Positions 8,914-17,798 of a stretch of DNA of 64,000 bases are shown piece by piece. The stretch spans positions 385,186 to 449,185 of the forward strand of contig NZ_SSMY01000008.1 of assembly GCF_004799495.1 (NCBI RefSeq). The letters run 5' to 3'. The DNA is from Sphingomonas sp. (lineage in GTDB: Bacteria > Pseudomonadota > Alphaproteobacteria > Sphingomonadales > Sphingomonadaceae). Below the pieces are notes generated by a model. That model ran no database searches and was not told where the DNA came from. It was given only the letters and a program-made list of their open reading frames with translations. The position numbers were made by a program, and so were the translations under genes. Numbering within the stretch: the first letter of the stretch is position 1; the number at the start of each line of letters is the position of its first letter.

Positions 8914-9719
8914 CGGATGCGCCCGAAACCGATTTCGCCAACAAGATGGCCTATGGCGATTACCTCCGCCTCGACCTGATCCTCGGCGCGCAGCAGCCGC
9001 GCTCGTCGGCGCACGACGAATTGCTGTTCATCGTTCAGCACCAGACGTCCGAATTGTGGATGAAGCTCGCGGTGCACGAACTCGAATCGGCGCGCGACGC
9101 GATAGCCGCCGATCACTTGCCGACCGCGTTCAAGATGCTCGCGCGCGTGTCGCGGATCCTCGAACAGCTCAACAATGCTTGGGACGTGCTCAGGACGCTG
9201 ACCCCGAGCGAATATACCGAGTTCCGCGACCAGCTCGGCCAGTCGTCGGGGTTCCAGAGCCACCAGTACCGCGCGATCGAATTCCTGTGCGGCAACCGCA
9301 ACGCCGCGATGCTGAAACCCCATGCGCACCGGCCGGAGATCGTCGCCGAACTACAGGCGATCCTCGCGCGGCCGAGCCTCTACGACGAGGCGGTGCGGCT
9401 GCTCGGCCGATCGGGGTTCGATGTGGGTCAGGAGCGGGCAGACCTCGCCGATCCGCGCGGGGAAAGCGAGAACGTGCAGGCGGCATGGCGTGCGGTGTAT
9501 CAGGCGCCCGAACGATATTGGACGCTGTACGAGCTCGCCGAGAAATTGGTCGACCTCGAGGATTATTTCCGCCGCTGGCGCTTCAACCACGTGACCACGG
9601 TCGAGCGCGTCATCGGTCTCAAGCGCGGGACGGGCGGCACGGGCGGGGTCAGCTATCTGCGCAAGATGCTCGACGTCGAGCTGTTTCCCGAGCTGTGGCA
9701 CGTTCGTACCGAGCTATAG
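8910..9719 (+). CDS. kynA: tryptophan 2,3-dioxygenase
   Basis: 269 aa haem enzyme that opens the indole ring of L-tryptophan to N-formylkynurenine, the first step of the kynurenine pathway. Typical stretches: [28 protein letters not shown], and [15 protein letters not shown] with the haem-ligand His, followed by [14 protein letters not shown]. It starts within the kynU stop codon, so the dioxygenase and kynureninase are made together. The middle formamidase step must be encoded elsewhere. Confidence 0.95.
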   Translation: MTDAPETDFANKMAYGDYLRLDLILGAQQPRSSAHDELLFIVQHQTSELWMKLAVHELESARDAIAADHLPTAFKMLARVSRILEQLNNAWDVLRTLTPSEYTEFRDQLGQSSGFQSHQYRAIEFLCGNRNAAMLKPHAHRPEIVAELQAILARPSLYDEAVRLLGRSGFDVGQERADLADPRGESENVQAAWRAVYQAPERYWTLYELAEKLVDLEDYFRRWRFNHVTTVERVIGLKRGTGGTGGVSYLRKMLDVELFPELWHVRTEL

Positions 9720-9798
9720 GCACTTGACGGCAGCATACCCGATCTTCCAATTCTACCGCAGGCCGTAGCGTCACTCGAACGCGCGGCGGGAGAGCCGG

Positions 9799-11433
9799 AT
9801 GAGCGCCTGGACCTACGCCAATATCTGGGAATCGGTCGCGGCGGCGGTCCCCGACCAGCCCGCCATCGTCCAAGGCGACCGCGTGGTCAGCTTCGCCGAG
9901 TTCGACGCGCAGGCCGATGCGCTTGCCGCGCATCTGCTCGCCGCCGGACTCGGGCACCAGGCCAAGGTCGCCGTCTACGCCACCAACTGCCCCGAATTTC
10001 TGATCGCCTATTACGCCGCGTTCAAGGCGGGGCTGGCGCCGTTCAACGTCAATTACCGCTACGGGCCCGAGGAAGTCCGCTATCTGCTCGACAATGGCGA
10101 TGCCGAGGCGGTGGTGTTCGAGGCGGGGTTCGCATCGATCCTCGACCCGATCCGCGCCACGATGCCGGGCGTCAGAAGCTGGATCGCGATCGGCCGCGAC
10201 GGCATCGACCCGCCGCTCTGGGCGCAGGATTTCGCCGCGCTTGGTGCTCGCATCCCCGCCGTCCGCCCGACCGTCGCGCCGTGGGGCCGGGCCGAGGACG
10301 ACCTGCTCCTCATCTTTACCGGCGGCACCACCGGCATGCCCAAGGCGGTGATGTGGCGGCAGGGCGATTTGATGGCGAAGGGCAATTACGGCGCCAACCC
10401 TTTGCTCGGTACCGGCCCGCTGGCATCGCCCGAGGAAGCCGGCCCGCGCGCCGCCGCCTCCCCGATCAAGCCGCGCTCGCTGATCGCGCCGCCGCTGATG
10501 CACGCGACCGGGCTGATCGGCGCGTTCACCGCGATCGGTGCGGGCGGCGCGGTCGTGCTGCTCCCGCATGGCAAGTTCGAGCCGGAGGAGGTGTGGAGCG
10601 CGGTCGAGCGCTGGCGCGTCACGCGGATGACGATCGTGGGCCAGCCGTTCGCGCAGCCGCTGCTCGAAGCGCTCGACGCCAATCCTGGGCGGTGGGACCT
10701 GTCGTCGCTGTTCATCATCGGATCGTCGGGTGCGATGTGGAACCGCGAGAACAAGCTGGGGCTGATCGGGCATATCCCGCAGGTCAATCTGATGGATTCC
10801 TACTCATCCTCCGAAGCGTTCGGAATGGGGCTGTCGACCACCAACGCCGCAGGCGAAAGGGCGACCGCGACGTTCGAGCTCGGCCCCGATTGCGCGATCT
10901 TCGCCGAGGACGGGCGCCGCGTCGAACCCGGGTCGGGCGAAAGCGGGCGGCTTGCGGTCGGGGGGCCGATCCCGCTCGGTTACTACAAGGACCCGGCGAA
11001 ATCCGCGCAGACCTTCCCGACCTATGAAGGCAAGCGCTGGTCGATGCCGGGCGACTGGGCGAGCGTCGACGCCGACGGCACGGTGCGCATCCTCGGGCGC
11101 GGGTCGCAATGCATCAACACCGGCGGCGAGAAGGTGTTTCCCGAAGAGGTCGAGGAAGCCTTGAAGCGCCACCCGGCGGTGCGCGACGCGGCGGTGACCG
11201 GAGTGCCCGACGCGCGCTTCGGCGAGCGGATCGTCGCGCTGGTCGAGCCACATCCCGGCGCTGCGCCCGACGAGGCCGAATTGCGCGAGCATGTTCGCAG
11301 CCAGCTTGCGACCTACAAGGCGCCGCGCCATGTGCTGGTGGTCGACAGCGTCGCGCGCGCGCCCAACGGCAAGCTCGATTACAAGGCGGTCAAGGAACGC
11401 GCGCTCGCCGCGTTTGGCGAGGCTGCCGCGTGA
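9799..11433 (+). CDS. AMP-binding acyl-CoA synthetase
   Basis: 544 aa ANL-superfamily ligase activating a carboxylic acid to its CoA thioester via an acyl-AMP. The P-loop LLLIFTGGTTGMPKAV lies near residue 170. The hinge region reads DWASVDADGTVRILGRGSQ, followed by CINTGGEKVFPEEVE, and the C-terminal lysine is in PNGKLDYKAVKE. It resembles FadD-type ligases of steroid and terpenoid side-chain catabolism more than short-chain acetate enzymes. It heads a five-gene run joined by overlapping stop-start codons; the next gene begins inside its stop (GTGA). Substrate unknown. Confidence 0.88.
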   Translation: MSAWTYANIWESVAAAVPDQPAIVQGDRVVSFAEFDAQADALAAHLLAAGLGHQAKVAVYATNCPEFLIAYYAAFKAGLAPFNVNYRYGPEEVRYLLDNGDAEAVVFEAGFASILDPIRATMPGVRSWIAIGRDGIDPPLWAQDFAALGARIPAVRPTVAPWGRAEDDLLLIFTGGTTGMPKAVMWRQGDLMAKGNYGANPLLGTGPLASPEEAGPRAAASPIKPRSLIAPPLMHATGLIGAFTAIGAGGAVVLLPHGKFEPEEVWSAVERWRVTRMTIVGQPFAQPLLEALDANPGRWDLSSLFIIGSSGAMWNRENKLGLIGHIPQVNLMDSYSSSEAFGMGLSTTNAAGERATATFELGPDCAIFAEDGRRVEPGSGESGRLAVGGPIPLGYYKDPAKSAQTFPTYEGKRWSMPGDWASVDADGTVRILGRGSQCINTGGEKVFPEEVEEALKRHPAVRDAAVTGVPDARFGERIVALVEPHPGAAPDEAELREHVRSQLATYKAPRHVLVVDSVARAPNGKLDYKAVKERALAAFGEAAA

Positions 11434-12587
11434 CGATCCGCAACAAGGCCTACATTTCCGGCGCGTTCGAGCATCCCACCCGGCTCGCGCCCGACAAATC
11501 GACCCCGCAACTCCACACCGAATGCGCGGCGGGCGCGCTCGCCGATGCCGGGTTGAGCCTCGCCGACGTCGACGGCTATTTCTGCGCGGGCGACGCGCCG
11601 GGGTTCGGCGGGATGTCGATGGCCGATTACATGGGCTTGCGGAATCTGCGCCATATCGACAGCACCGAGACCGGCGGGTCGTCGTACATCCTTCATGTGT
11701 CCCACGCCGCGCAGGCGATCGCCGCAAGGAAATGCTCGGTCGCGCTGATCACGCTCGCCGGGCGCCCGCGCTCGGAGCCGTTCGGGCGCTTCCCCGGCGG
11801 CGCGCCGGAGGCGCCGTTCGAGGGCTGGGTCGGCATGTCGACGCACAACAGCTACGGCATGTGCGCCGCGCGGCACATGTATGAATACGGCACCACGGCG
11901 GAACAGCTCGCCTGGATCAAGGTCGCCGCCTCGACCCACGCGCAATACAATCCGCACGCGATGCTGCGCGACGTCGTGACGGTCGACGACGTGCTCGCCT
12001 CGCCGATGATCTCGGACCCGCTCCACCGGCTCGATTGCTGCGTGGTGTCGGACGGCGGCGGCGCGTTGCTGGTGGTCGCGCCCGAGGTGGCGAAATCGCT
12101 CAAGCGTCCCTTGGTCGCGGTGCGCGGCGCGGGCGAACACGTCAAAGGCCCGATGGGCGGCATGAACCTCGACCTCACCACCTCGGCGGCGGCGGTATCC
12201 GGACCGGCGGCGTTCGCCGAAGCCGGATGCGCGCCGGGCGATATCAAATACGCCTCGATCTACGACAGCTTCACGATCACCGTCCTGATCCAGCTCGAGG
12301 ATCTCGGGTTCTGCAAGAAGGGCGAGGGCGGCAGGTTCGTCGCGGACGGCAACCTCATCTCGGGCACCGGCAAGCTCCCGTTCAACACCGACGGCGGGGG
12401 CCTTTGCAACAACCATCCCACCAATCGCGGCGGCATCACCAAGGTGATCGAGGCAGTGCGGCAATTGCGTGGTGAGGCGCATCCGGCGGTGCAGGTGCCG
12501 GACTGCGACCTCGCGGTGGCGACCGGGATCGGCGGCTCGCTCGGCGCGCGGCACGGCGCGGCAACCCTGGTGCTGGAGCGCCAATGA
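11430..12587 (+). CDS. thiolase-fold protein lacking the nucleophilic Cys (Ltp2-like aldolase candidate)
   Basis: 385 aa, GTG start overlapping the ligase stop. The fold is thiolase-like: CCVVSDGGGALLVV, LCNNHPTNRGG (the thiolase GHP region) and a glycine-rich C-terminus. At the place where thiolases carry the acyl-accepting Cys it reads STETGGSSY (residues 78-86), so Claisen chemistry through a Cys-thioester looks unlikely. Y278 in SIYDSFT lies where Ltp2-type retro-aldolases have a catalytic Tyr. The next gene is a DUF35 protein, the partner known for Ltp2-type aldolases in steroid side-chain degradation. I infer a retro-aldol role; a lipid-transfer role is the alternative. Confidence 0.8.
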   Translation: MTIRNKAYISGAFEHPTRLAPDKSTPQLHTECAAGALADAGLSLADVDGYFCAGDAPGFGGMSMADYMGLRNLRHIDSTETGGSSYILHVSHAAQAIAARKCSVALITLAGRPRSEPFGRFPGGAPEAPFEGWVGMSTHNSYGMCAARHMYEYGTTAEQLAWIKVAASTHAQYNPHAMLRDVVTVDDVLASPMISDPLHRLDCCVVSDGGGALLVVAPEVAKSLKRPLVAVRGAGEHVKGPMGGMNLDLTTSAAAVSGPAAFAEAGCAPGDIKYASIYDSFTITVLIQLEDLGFCKKGEGGRFVADGNLISGTGKLPFNTDGGGLCNNHPTNRGGITKVIEAVRQLRGEAHPAVQVPDCDLAVATGIGGSLGARHGAATLVLERQ

Positions 12588-12967
12588 TGCGGAAGATCCC
12601 GGCACCCCAGCCCAATGTCGAGAACCAGCGCTTCTTCGACGCTGCCGCCCAGGGCAAATTGCTGATCGGCCAGTGCGACGCGTGTGGCCGGTCGCATTAC
12701 TACCCCCGCGCGCTGTGCCCGTTCTGCCAAACCGAGACGCGATGGGTCGAGAGCAGCGGCAAGGGCGCAATCTACTCGCTGTCGACGATGCGCCGCGGCC
12801 CCGACGCGCCGTTCACGCTGGCGTACGTCATGCTCGACGAAGGCCCGGCGGTGCTGACCAACGTCGCGACCGACGACCATGATGCGCTCCGCATCGGCCA
12901 GCGCGTGCGCGTGCAATTCACGCCGACCGACGGCGGCCCGCCGGTGCCGATGTTCGCGCCCGAATGA
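12584..12967 (+). CDS. DUF35 / OB-fold zinc-ribbon acyl-CoA-associated protein
   Basis: 127 aa. An N-terminal helix is followed by a rubredoxin-like zinc ribbon (C-x2-C in CDACGRS and C-x2-C in CPFCQ) and an OB-fold half (GKGAIYSLSTM...GQRVRVQFT). DUF35 proteins pair with thiolase-fold proteins and can be needed for their activity, and this one overlaps the thiolase-fold gene by ATGA. It probably forms a complex with it. The following MFS gene also overlaps by ATGA. Confidence 0.88.
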   Translation: MMRKIPAPQPNVENQRFFDAAAQGKLLIGQCDACGRSHYYPRALCPFCQTETRWVESSGKGAIYSLSTMRRGPDAPFTLAYVMLDEGPAVLTNVATDDHDALRIGQRVRVQFTPTDGGPPVPMFAPE

Positions 12968-14298
12968 TCGCGATCCCCGACGACACGCGCACCCTCGCCG
13001 AACGCGAGGCCGAGTATGACGCGTTCGTCGCCGCCAACCTGCGCCGCAACTACGCCGCGCACTTCACGCATGGCATGCTCGGGATGACCGGCTTCCGGCT
13101 GATCTACGCGCCGACCTTCATCCCGACCTACGTCCACCGCCTGACCGGGTCCGACGCGCTGGTCGGGCTCGGCACCGCGCTGCTCCAGTTCGGCGCGATC
13201 CTGTCGCCGATCTTCAGCGCCTCGCGGTTCGAGACCAAGGAGCGCATCCTCCCCTACGCGATCCGCACCGGCACGATGATGCGCGTGATGATCCTGGGGA
13301 TGGCGCTCGCCGGCTGGTTCCTGCGCGGCGAGGTGTTGCTGGTCGTCACGCTCGGCCTGTTCTTTCTGCTCGGCGCGTTCAACGGGACGCAGCGCGTCGC
13401 GTTCCAGATGCTGATGGCGAAGGTCATCCCGATCCACCGCCGCGGGCGATTGCAGGCGTATCGCAACGTAACGGGCGGGATCGTCGCGGCGGGCTTGTCC
13501 TACGCCGCCGGGCGCTGGCTGATCGGCGGCAACGTGCTGGGCAACGGCTATGCCACGACCTTCTTCGTCGCGTTCGTGCTGACCAGCATGGGGCTGACCG
13601 TGCTGCGGCTGCGCATGGTCGAGCCGGTGCCCGTGACCGTGCGCCCGCCGATGAAGTTCGTCGATCGCGTCAAAACCTTTCCGCAATTGCTCGAGGATCG
13701 CGGCTATCGCTGGTTCATCCTGGCCGAGGCGTGCTGCGTCTGCGCGCGCATCGCCACGCCGTTCTACATCCTCTACGCCGGCAGCCAGCTTGGTCTCTCG
13801 GGTATCGTTATTGGCGAGTTGAGCCTCGCCTATCTCGGCGCCGACACCGCGTCGAACCTCGTCTGGGGCAATCTCGGCGACCGCACCGGCTATCGCTCGA
13901 CCTTCACCATGGCGGCAGCACTATGGGCGGGCGGGATCGTGCTGTTGCTGAGCGTCCACCATCCGTGGGCCGTCTTCGCCGCCTTCTGCTGCCTCGGCGC
14001 GGGCAATTGCGGGTATCAGATGAGCCAGCAGACGATGGTGCTCGAATTCGGCGAGCGCGCCGACGTCGCGATGCGGCTCGCGCTGTCGACGACGATCGAG
14101 GGGACGATCTCGGCGATCGGCCCGCTGATCGGCGGACTGGTCGCGTATCGCTTCGGCTATCCGCCGGTGATGTGGACCGCGTTCGGGTTCCTGAGCGTCG
14201 CGGTGAGCCTGCTGATCTTCCGTGTCCGCGAGCCGCGACAACGCCACGCCGCCCCGGTACTGGAGGGCGACCTGCCCAATCCCGAAAGCGTTTCATGA
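12964..14298 (+). CDS. MFS transporter
   Basis: 444 aa with roughly ten to twelve hydrophobic segments separated by a cytoplasmic loop near the middle, as in 12-TM major facilitator permeases. A long charged N-terminal tail precedes the first membrane segment. The loop NLGDRTGYRST resembles the MFS GxLaDrxGrr signature. It is embedded in the acyl-CoA operon between the DUF35 and aldo/keto reductase genes, with ATGA overlaps at both ends, so it may import the substrate or export a product. Substrate unknown. Confidence 0.85.
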   Translation: MIAIPDDTRTLAEREAEYDAFVAANLRRNYAAHFTHGMLGMTGFRLIYAPTFIPTYVHRLTGSDALVGLGTALLQFGAILSPIFSASRFETKERILPYAIRTGTMMRVMILGMALAGWFLRGEVLLVVTLGLFFLLGAFNGTQRVAFQMLMAKVIPIHRRGRLQAYRNVTGGIVAAGLSYAAGRWLIGGNVLGNGYATTFFVAFVLTSMGLTVLRLRMVEPVPVTVRPPMKFVDRVKTFPQLLEDRGYRWFILAEACCVCARIATPFYILYAGSQLGLSGIVIGELSLAYLGADTASNLVWGNLGDRTGYRSTFTMAAALWAGGIVLLLSVHHPWAVFAAFCCLGAGNCGYQMSQQTMVLEFGERADVAMRLALSTTIEGTISAIGPLIGGLVAYRFGYPPVMWTAFGFLSVAVSLLIFRVREPRQRHAAPVLEGDLPNPESVS

Positions 14299-15302
14299 CC
14301 CTGCCCACGCGTACCCTCGGCCCCTTCACCGTCTCCGCGATCGGGCTGGGCTGCATGAATATCTGTCACGCTTACGGCACACCACCGTCGGATGAAGAAG
14401 CGGGCGCGTTGCTCAATCGCGCACTCGACCTCGGCGTGACCTTCCTCGACACCGCCGCGATCTACGGCCTCGGCCAGAGCGAGCGGCTGATCCAGCGCTA
14501 CGCGATGCGCCGCAAGGCCGAGTTCACGCTCGCGTCGAAATGCGTGATGGACGCGCCCGACGGCAAGACCCGCGTACTCGATGGGTCACCAGAGGCGATC
14601 ACCGCGACGCTCGACCGCGCGCTCGCGCGGCTCGGGACCGATCATATCGACCTCTATTACCTCCACCGCCCCGACCGGAACGTGGCCGTAGAGGAGTCGG
14701 TCGGTGCGCTCGCCCGCGCGGTGGAGGCGGGGAAGATCGGCGCGATCGGCCTCTCCGAAATGGGTGCCGGCCTGATCCGCCGCGCGCACGCCGTGCACCC
14801 GATCGCCGCCGTGCAGAGCGAATATTCGCCGATGGTTCGCAATCCTGAGGTCGCGGTGCTCGATGCGTGCCGCGAGTTGGGGATCGGCTTCGTCGCCTTC
14901 TCGCCCGTCGCGCGCGGGATGCTGGCGCGCGGGGTGCGCGACGATCGCTGGGACAAGCATGACATCCGCACCACGATGCCGCGCTTCAACGGCGAGAATC
15001 TGGCGCACAATCTGGCGGTGGTCGCGAAGTTCGAAGCGCTCGCCGCCGACCTCGGCCACACCCCCGCGCAACTTGCGCTCGCCTGGGTACTCGCGAAGGA
15101 CGAGATTATCGTTCCGATCCCCGGCACGCGCCGCATCGCGCATCTTGAGGAGGACGTTGCCGCCGCGACGATCGCACTGACCCCCGACACCGTCGCCGCG
15201 GTCGAGGCGATCTTTGCCGGCACGATTCGCGGCGCGCGCTACGCCGCGTTTGCGCAAGCGACGGTCGATACCGAATTGCTGCCCGGAGAAGAGCTCGCCT
15301 AA
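14295..15302 (+). CDS. aldo/keto reductase
   Basis: 335 aa (beta/alpha)8 NADPH-dependent oxidoreductase. The catalytic tetrad can be seen as D and Y in FLDTAAIYG, K in LASKC and H in YYLHRPD. The C-terminal PIPGTRR contacts the NADP phosphate. Last gene of the overlapping five-gene acyl-CoA run. Its TAA overlaps the TAG of the convergent chorismate mutase gene. The substrate is probably a carbonyl intermediate of the same pathway, but this is inference. Confidence 0.9.
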   Translation: MTLPTRTLGPFTVSAIGLGCMNICHAYGTPPSDEEAGALLNRALDLGVTFLDTAAIYGLGQSERLIQRYAMRRKAEFTLASKCVMDAPDGKTRVLDGSPEAITATLDRALARLGTDHIDLYYLHRPDRNVAVEESVGALARAVEAGKIGAIGLSEMGAGLIRRAHAVHPIAAVQSEYSPMVRNPEVAVLDACRELGIGFVAFSPVARGMLARGVRDDRWDKHDIRTTMPRFNGENLAHNLAVVAKFEALAADLGHTPAQLALAWVLAKDEIIVPIPGTRRIAHLEEDVAAATIALTPDTVAAVEAIFAGTIRGARYAAFAQATVDTELLPGEELA

Positions 15303-15583
15303 CCCTCGCCGCGAAACCGCTCGTGGTGGCGGATCACTTCGTCGATAATGAAGCGCAGGAACTTCTCGGTGAATTCGGGGTCGAGCCGCGCCTCCTCTGC
15401 GAGCCGGCGGAGCCGCGCGATCTGGCGCTCTTCGCGCCCCGGGTCGGCGGGGGGCAGCCCAGCCTCGGCCTTGTAGCGCCCGACCGCCTGGGTCACCTTG
15501 AACCGCTCGGCGAGGATATGGACCAGCGCCGCGTCGATATTGTCGATGCTGCTGCGATAGCCATCTAGCACGTCGTCGCTCAT
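15299..15583 (-). CDS. chorismate mutase (AroQ type)
   Basis: 94 aa stand-alone all-helical mutase converting chorismate to prephenate for Phe/Tyr synthesis. The helices carry the expected charged pattern: YRSSIDNIDAALVHILAER, VGRYKAEAGLP and REERQIARL, with the Arg and Lys residues that bind the dicarboxylate. Length fits the free-standing AroQ class rather than a PheA fusion. It overlaps the aldo/keto reductase stop and is divergent from the polyprenyl synthase gene. Confidence 0.88.
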   Translation of the reverse strand: MSDDVLDGYRSSIDNIDAALVHILAERFKVTQAVGRYKAEAGLPPADPGREERQIARLRRLAEEARLDPEFTEKFLRFIIDEVIRHHERFRGEG

Positions 15584-15678
15584 AGGACCTCCCCGAGTCG
15601 CCCTTGTGGCGCATGCATCCCGGCTTGCGCAACCGGCGCTTGCCTTCGCGGACGCGCTCGGCCACAGCCCGGGCCGAG

Positions 15679-16695
15679 ATGAGCGCCACGATCCACCGCC
15701 TCGATCCCAGCCGGCCCGCCCCCAGCCTCGAGCCGATGATGAACCTGGTCGCGGCCGACATGAACGCGGTCAACGCGGTGATCCTGGACCGCATGCAGTC
15801 CGAAATCCCGCTGATCCCCGAGCTCGCCGGGCATCTGATCGCGGGCGGCGGCAAGCGGATGCGCCCGATGCTGACGCTCGCGAGCGCGAAGCTGCTGGGC
15901 TACACCGGCACGCGGCATCATCGCCTCGCGGCGGCGGTCGAGTTCATCCACACCGCGACTTTGCTCCACGACGATGTCGTCGACGGCAGCGATTTGCGCC
16001 GCGGCAAGCGCACCGCAAACCTGATCTGGGGCAACCCGGCGTCGATCCTGGTCGGCGATTTCCTGTTCTCGCGCTCCTTCGAGCTGATGGTCGAGGACGG
16101 CAGCCTGAAGGTGCTCAAGATCCTGTCGAACGCGTCGGCCGTGATCGCGGAAGGCGAGGTCAACCAGCTGACCGCCGCGCGCCGCGTCGACCTGGGCGAG
16201 GAACGCTACCTCGACATCATCGGCGCGAAGACCGCCGCGCTGTTCGCTGCTGCATGCCGCATCGCTGCGGTCGTCGCCGAACGGCCCGAGGGCGAAGAAG
16301 CCGCGCTCGACGCGTTCGGGCGCAATCTGGGCGTCGCCTTCCAGCTGGTCGACGACGCGATCGACTACGTTTCCGACGCCGGCACGATGGGCAAAGACAC
16401 CGGCGACGATTTCCGCGAGGGCAAGGTCACGCTGCCCGTGATCCTGGCCTATGCACGCGGCGACGAGGCCGACCGCAAGTTCTGGAAGGACGCCGTGCTC
16501 GGCCACCGCGCGTCGGACGAGGATTTCGCGCACGCCGTCGATCTGGTCCGCGCCACCCGCGCGATCGACGACACGCTCGCGCGCGCCCGCCACTACGGCC
16601 AACGCGCGATTGATGCCATCGCCGGCTTCGCGCCGTCCAAGGCGCGCGACGCGATGACCGAAGCGGTCGAGTTCGCGGTGGCGCGGGCGTACTGA
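15679..16695 (+). CDS. ispB: trans-polyprenyl diphosphate synthase (quinone side chain)
   Basis: 338 aa. Makes the long all-trans prenyl chain of ubiquinone, probably decaprenyl (C50) in sphingomonads. The first aspartate-rich motif is LLHDDVVDGSDLRRGK and the second LVDDAIDYVSD, with GGGKRMRPM upstream that binds diphosphate. The start gives MSATIHRLDPSRP. Product length cannot be read from the sequence with certainty. Confidence 0.93.
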   Translation: MSATIHRLDPSRPAPSLEPMMNLVAADMNAVNAVILDRMQSEIPLIPELAGHLIAGGGKRMRPMLTLASAKLLGYTGTRHHRLAAAVEFIHTATLLHDDVVDGSDLRRGKRTANLIWGNPASILVGDFLFSRSFELMVEDGSLKVLKILSNASAVIAEGEVNQLTAARRVDLGEERYLDIIGAKTAALFAAACRIAAVVAERPEGEEAALDAFGRNLGVAFQLVDDAIDYVSDAGTMGKDTGDDFREGKVTLPVILAYARGDEADRKFWKDAVLGHRASDEDFAHAVDLVRATRAIDDTLARARHYGQRAIDAIAGFAPSKARDAMTEAVEFAVARAY

Positions 16696-16779
16696 CGGTC
16701 GCAGGCGCGGCCACGTCCGCGCCGGTGTCGCGCAGCGAACCGGCCGACGGCGGCTTTGCCGCCGGCGCCCCTAGCCCAG

Positions 16780-17748
16780 TCAGCACCCGCTCGCGCAATC
16801 CTCCCCGCGCTCGACCTGGATCGTCGCATGGCCGATCCCGAAGCGGTCGTGGAGCATCGTCTGCGCGTCGGCGAGAAAGCCGTCGCCCGGTGGCGCGGCC
16901 ATCACCAGATGCGCGGTCAGCACGGTTTCGGTGGTCGACATCGGCCAGATATGGAGGTCGTGCATCGCGCTTACCCCCGGCAGGGCCTTCAGCGCCGCCT
17001 CTACCTGGTCGAAATCGATCGCGCGGGGGACGGCGTTCAACGACATCTCGACCGTTTCGCGCAAGAGCCCCCATGTCTGCCAGAAGATCAGCGCCGACAC
17101 GACGATGCTCGTCACCGGGTCGATCCACGCCGCCCCCGTCCACCAGATCGCGAGCCCCGCGAGCATCACCCCCGCCGAGACGGTCGCGTCGGCTGCCATG
17201 TGGAGGTACGCGCCGCGCAAATTGATGTCCGATTTCTGCCCGCGCGCGAACAGCCAGGCGGTGGCGGCATTGACCAAAATGCCGACCGCGGCGACCACGA
17301 CGACGACCATGCCCTTGACGTTGGCGGGCTGGCCCAGGCGCATCACCGCCTCGAATACGACCGCGCCCATCGCCATCAGCAGCAGGAGCGCGTTGATCAG
17401 CGCAGCGAGGATGGTCGAGGCCTTCAGGCCATAGGTGAAGCGCTTCGACGGCAGCGCCTTGGCCAAGGTCGCCCCGGCCCAGGCAACGCACAGCCCGAGC
17501 ACGTCGCTCAGGTTGTGCCCCGCATCGGCCATCAGCGCGACCGATTGCGAGATGAAGCCGAGCCCGAACTCGGCGATCACGAACAGGATATTGAGCGTGA
17601 TGCCGATCGCGAACGCGCGGTCGAAGGTCAGCGGGCCGTGGCTGTGCCCGCCCGGACCGTGGCTGTGGCCGTGCCCGTGGCCATGCGCGTGACCGTGCTT
17701 ATGATCATGCTTGTGGTCATGGCTGTGATGATCGTGCGATCCGTGCAT
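16780..17748 (-). CDS. cation diffusion facilitator metal exporter with His-rich N-terminus
   Basis: 322 aa CDF-family inner-membrane antiporter for Zn2+ or related divalent metals. The first 40 residues are dominated by HDH/HGH repeats, a cytoplasmic metal-binding tail. Six hydrophobic segments follow, with the transport site H-x3-D in AGHNLSD (TM2) and H-x3-D in LHMAADA (TM5). A C-terminal ferredoxin-like domain ends in a Cys-containing CASGC. The ATG at 17748 follows an AGGGCGACG site. It is divergent from hrpB. Metal could be Zn, Co or Ni. Confidence 0.92.
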   Translation of the reverse strand: MHGSHDHHSHDHKHDHKHGHAHGHGHGHSHGPGGHSHGPLTFDRAFAIGITLNILFVIAEFGLGFISQSVALMADAGHNLSDVLGLCVAWAGATLAKALPSKRFTYGLKASTILAALINALLLLMAMGAVVFEAVMRLGQPANVKGMVVVVVAAVGILVNAATAWLFARGQKSDINLRGAYLHMAADATVSAGVMLAGLAIWWTGAAWIDPVTSIVVSALIFWQTWGLLRETVEMSLNAVPRAIDFDQVEAALKALPGVSAMHDLHIWPMSTTETVLTAHLVMAAPPGDGFLADAQTMLHDRFGIGHATIQVERGEDCASGC

Positions 17749-17798
17749 CGTCGCCCTGCCTAGCATTGGGGCGGGGTGTGATACTAGGACGCGGATCA

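Noticed and set aside
9724..9756. Sigma-70 promoter before the acyl-CoA operon (TTGACG at 9724)
   Set aside because: No -10 sequence occurs at acceptable spacing.
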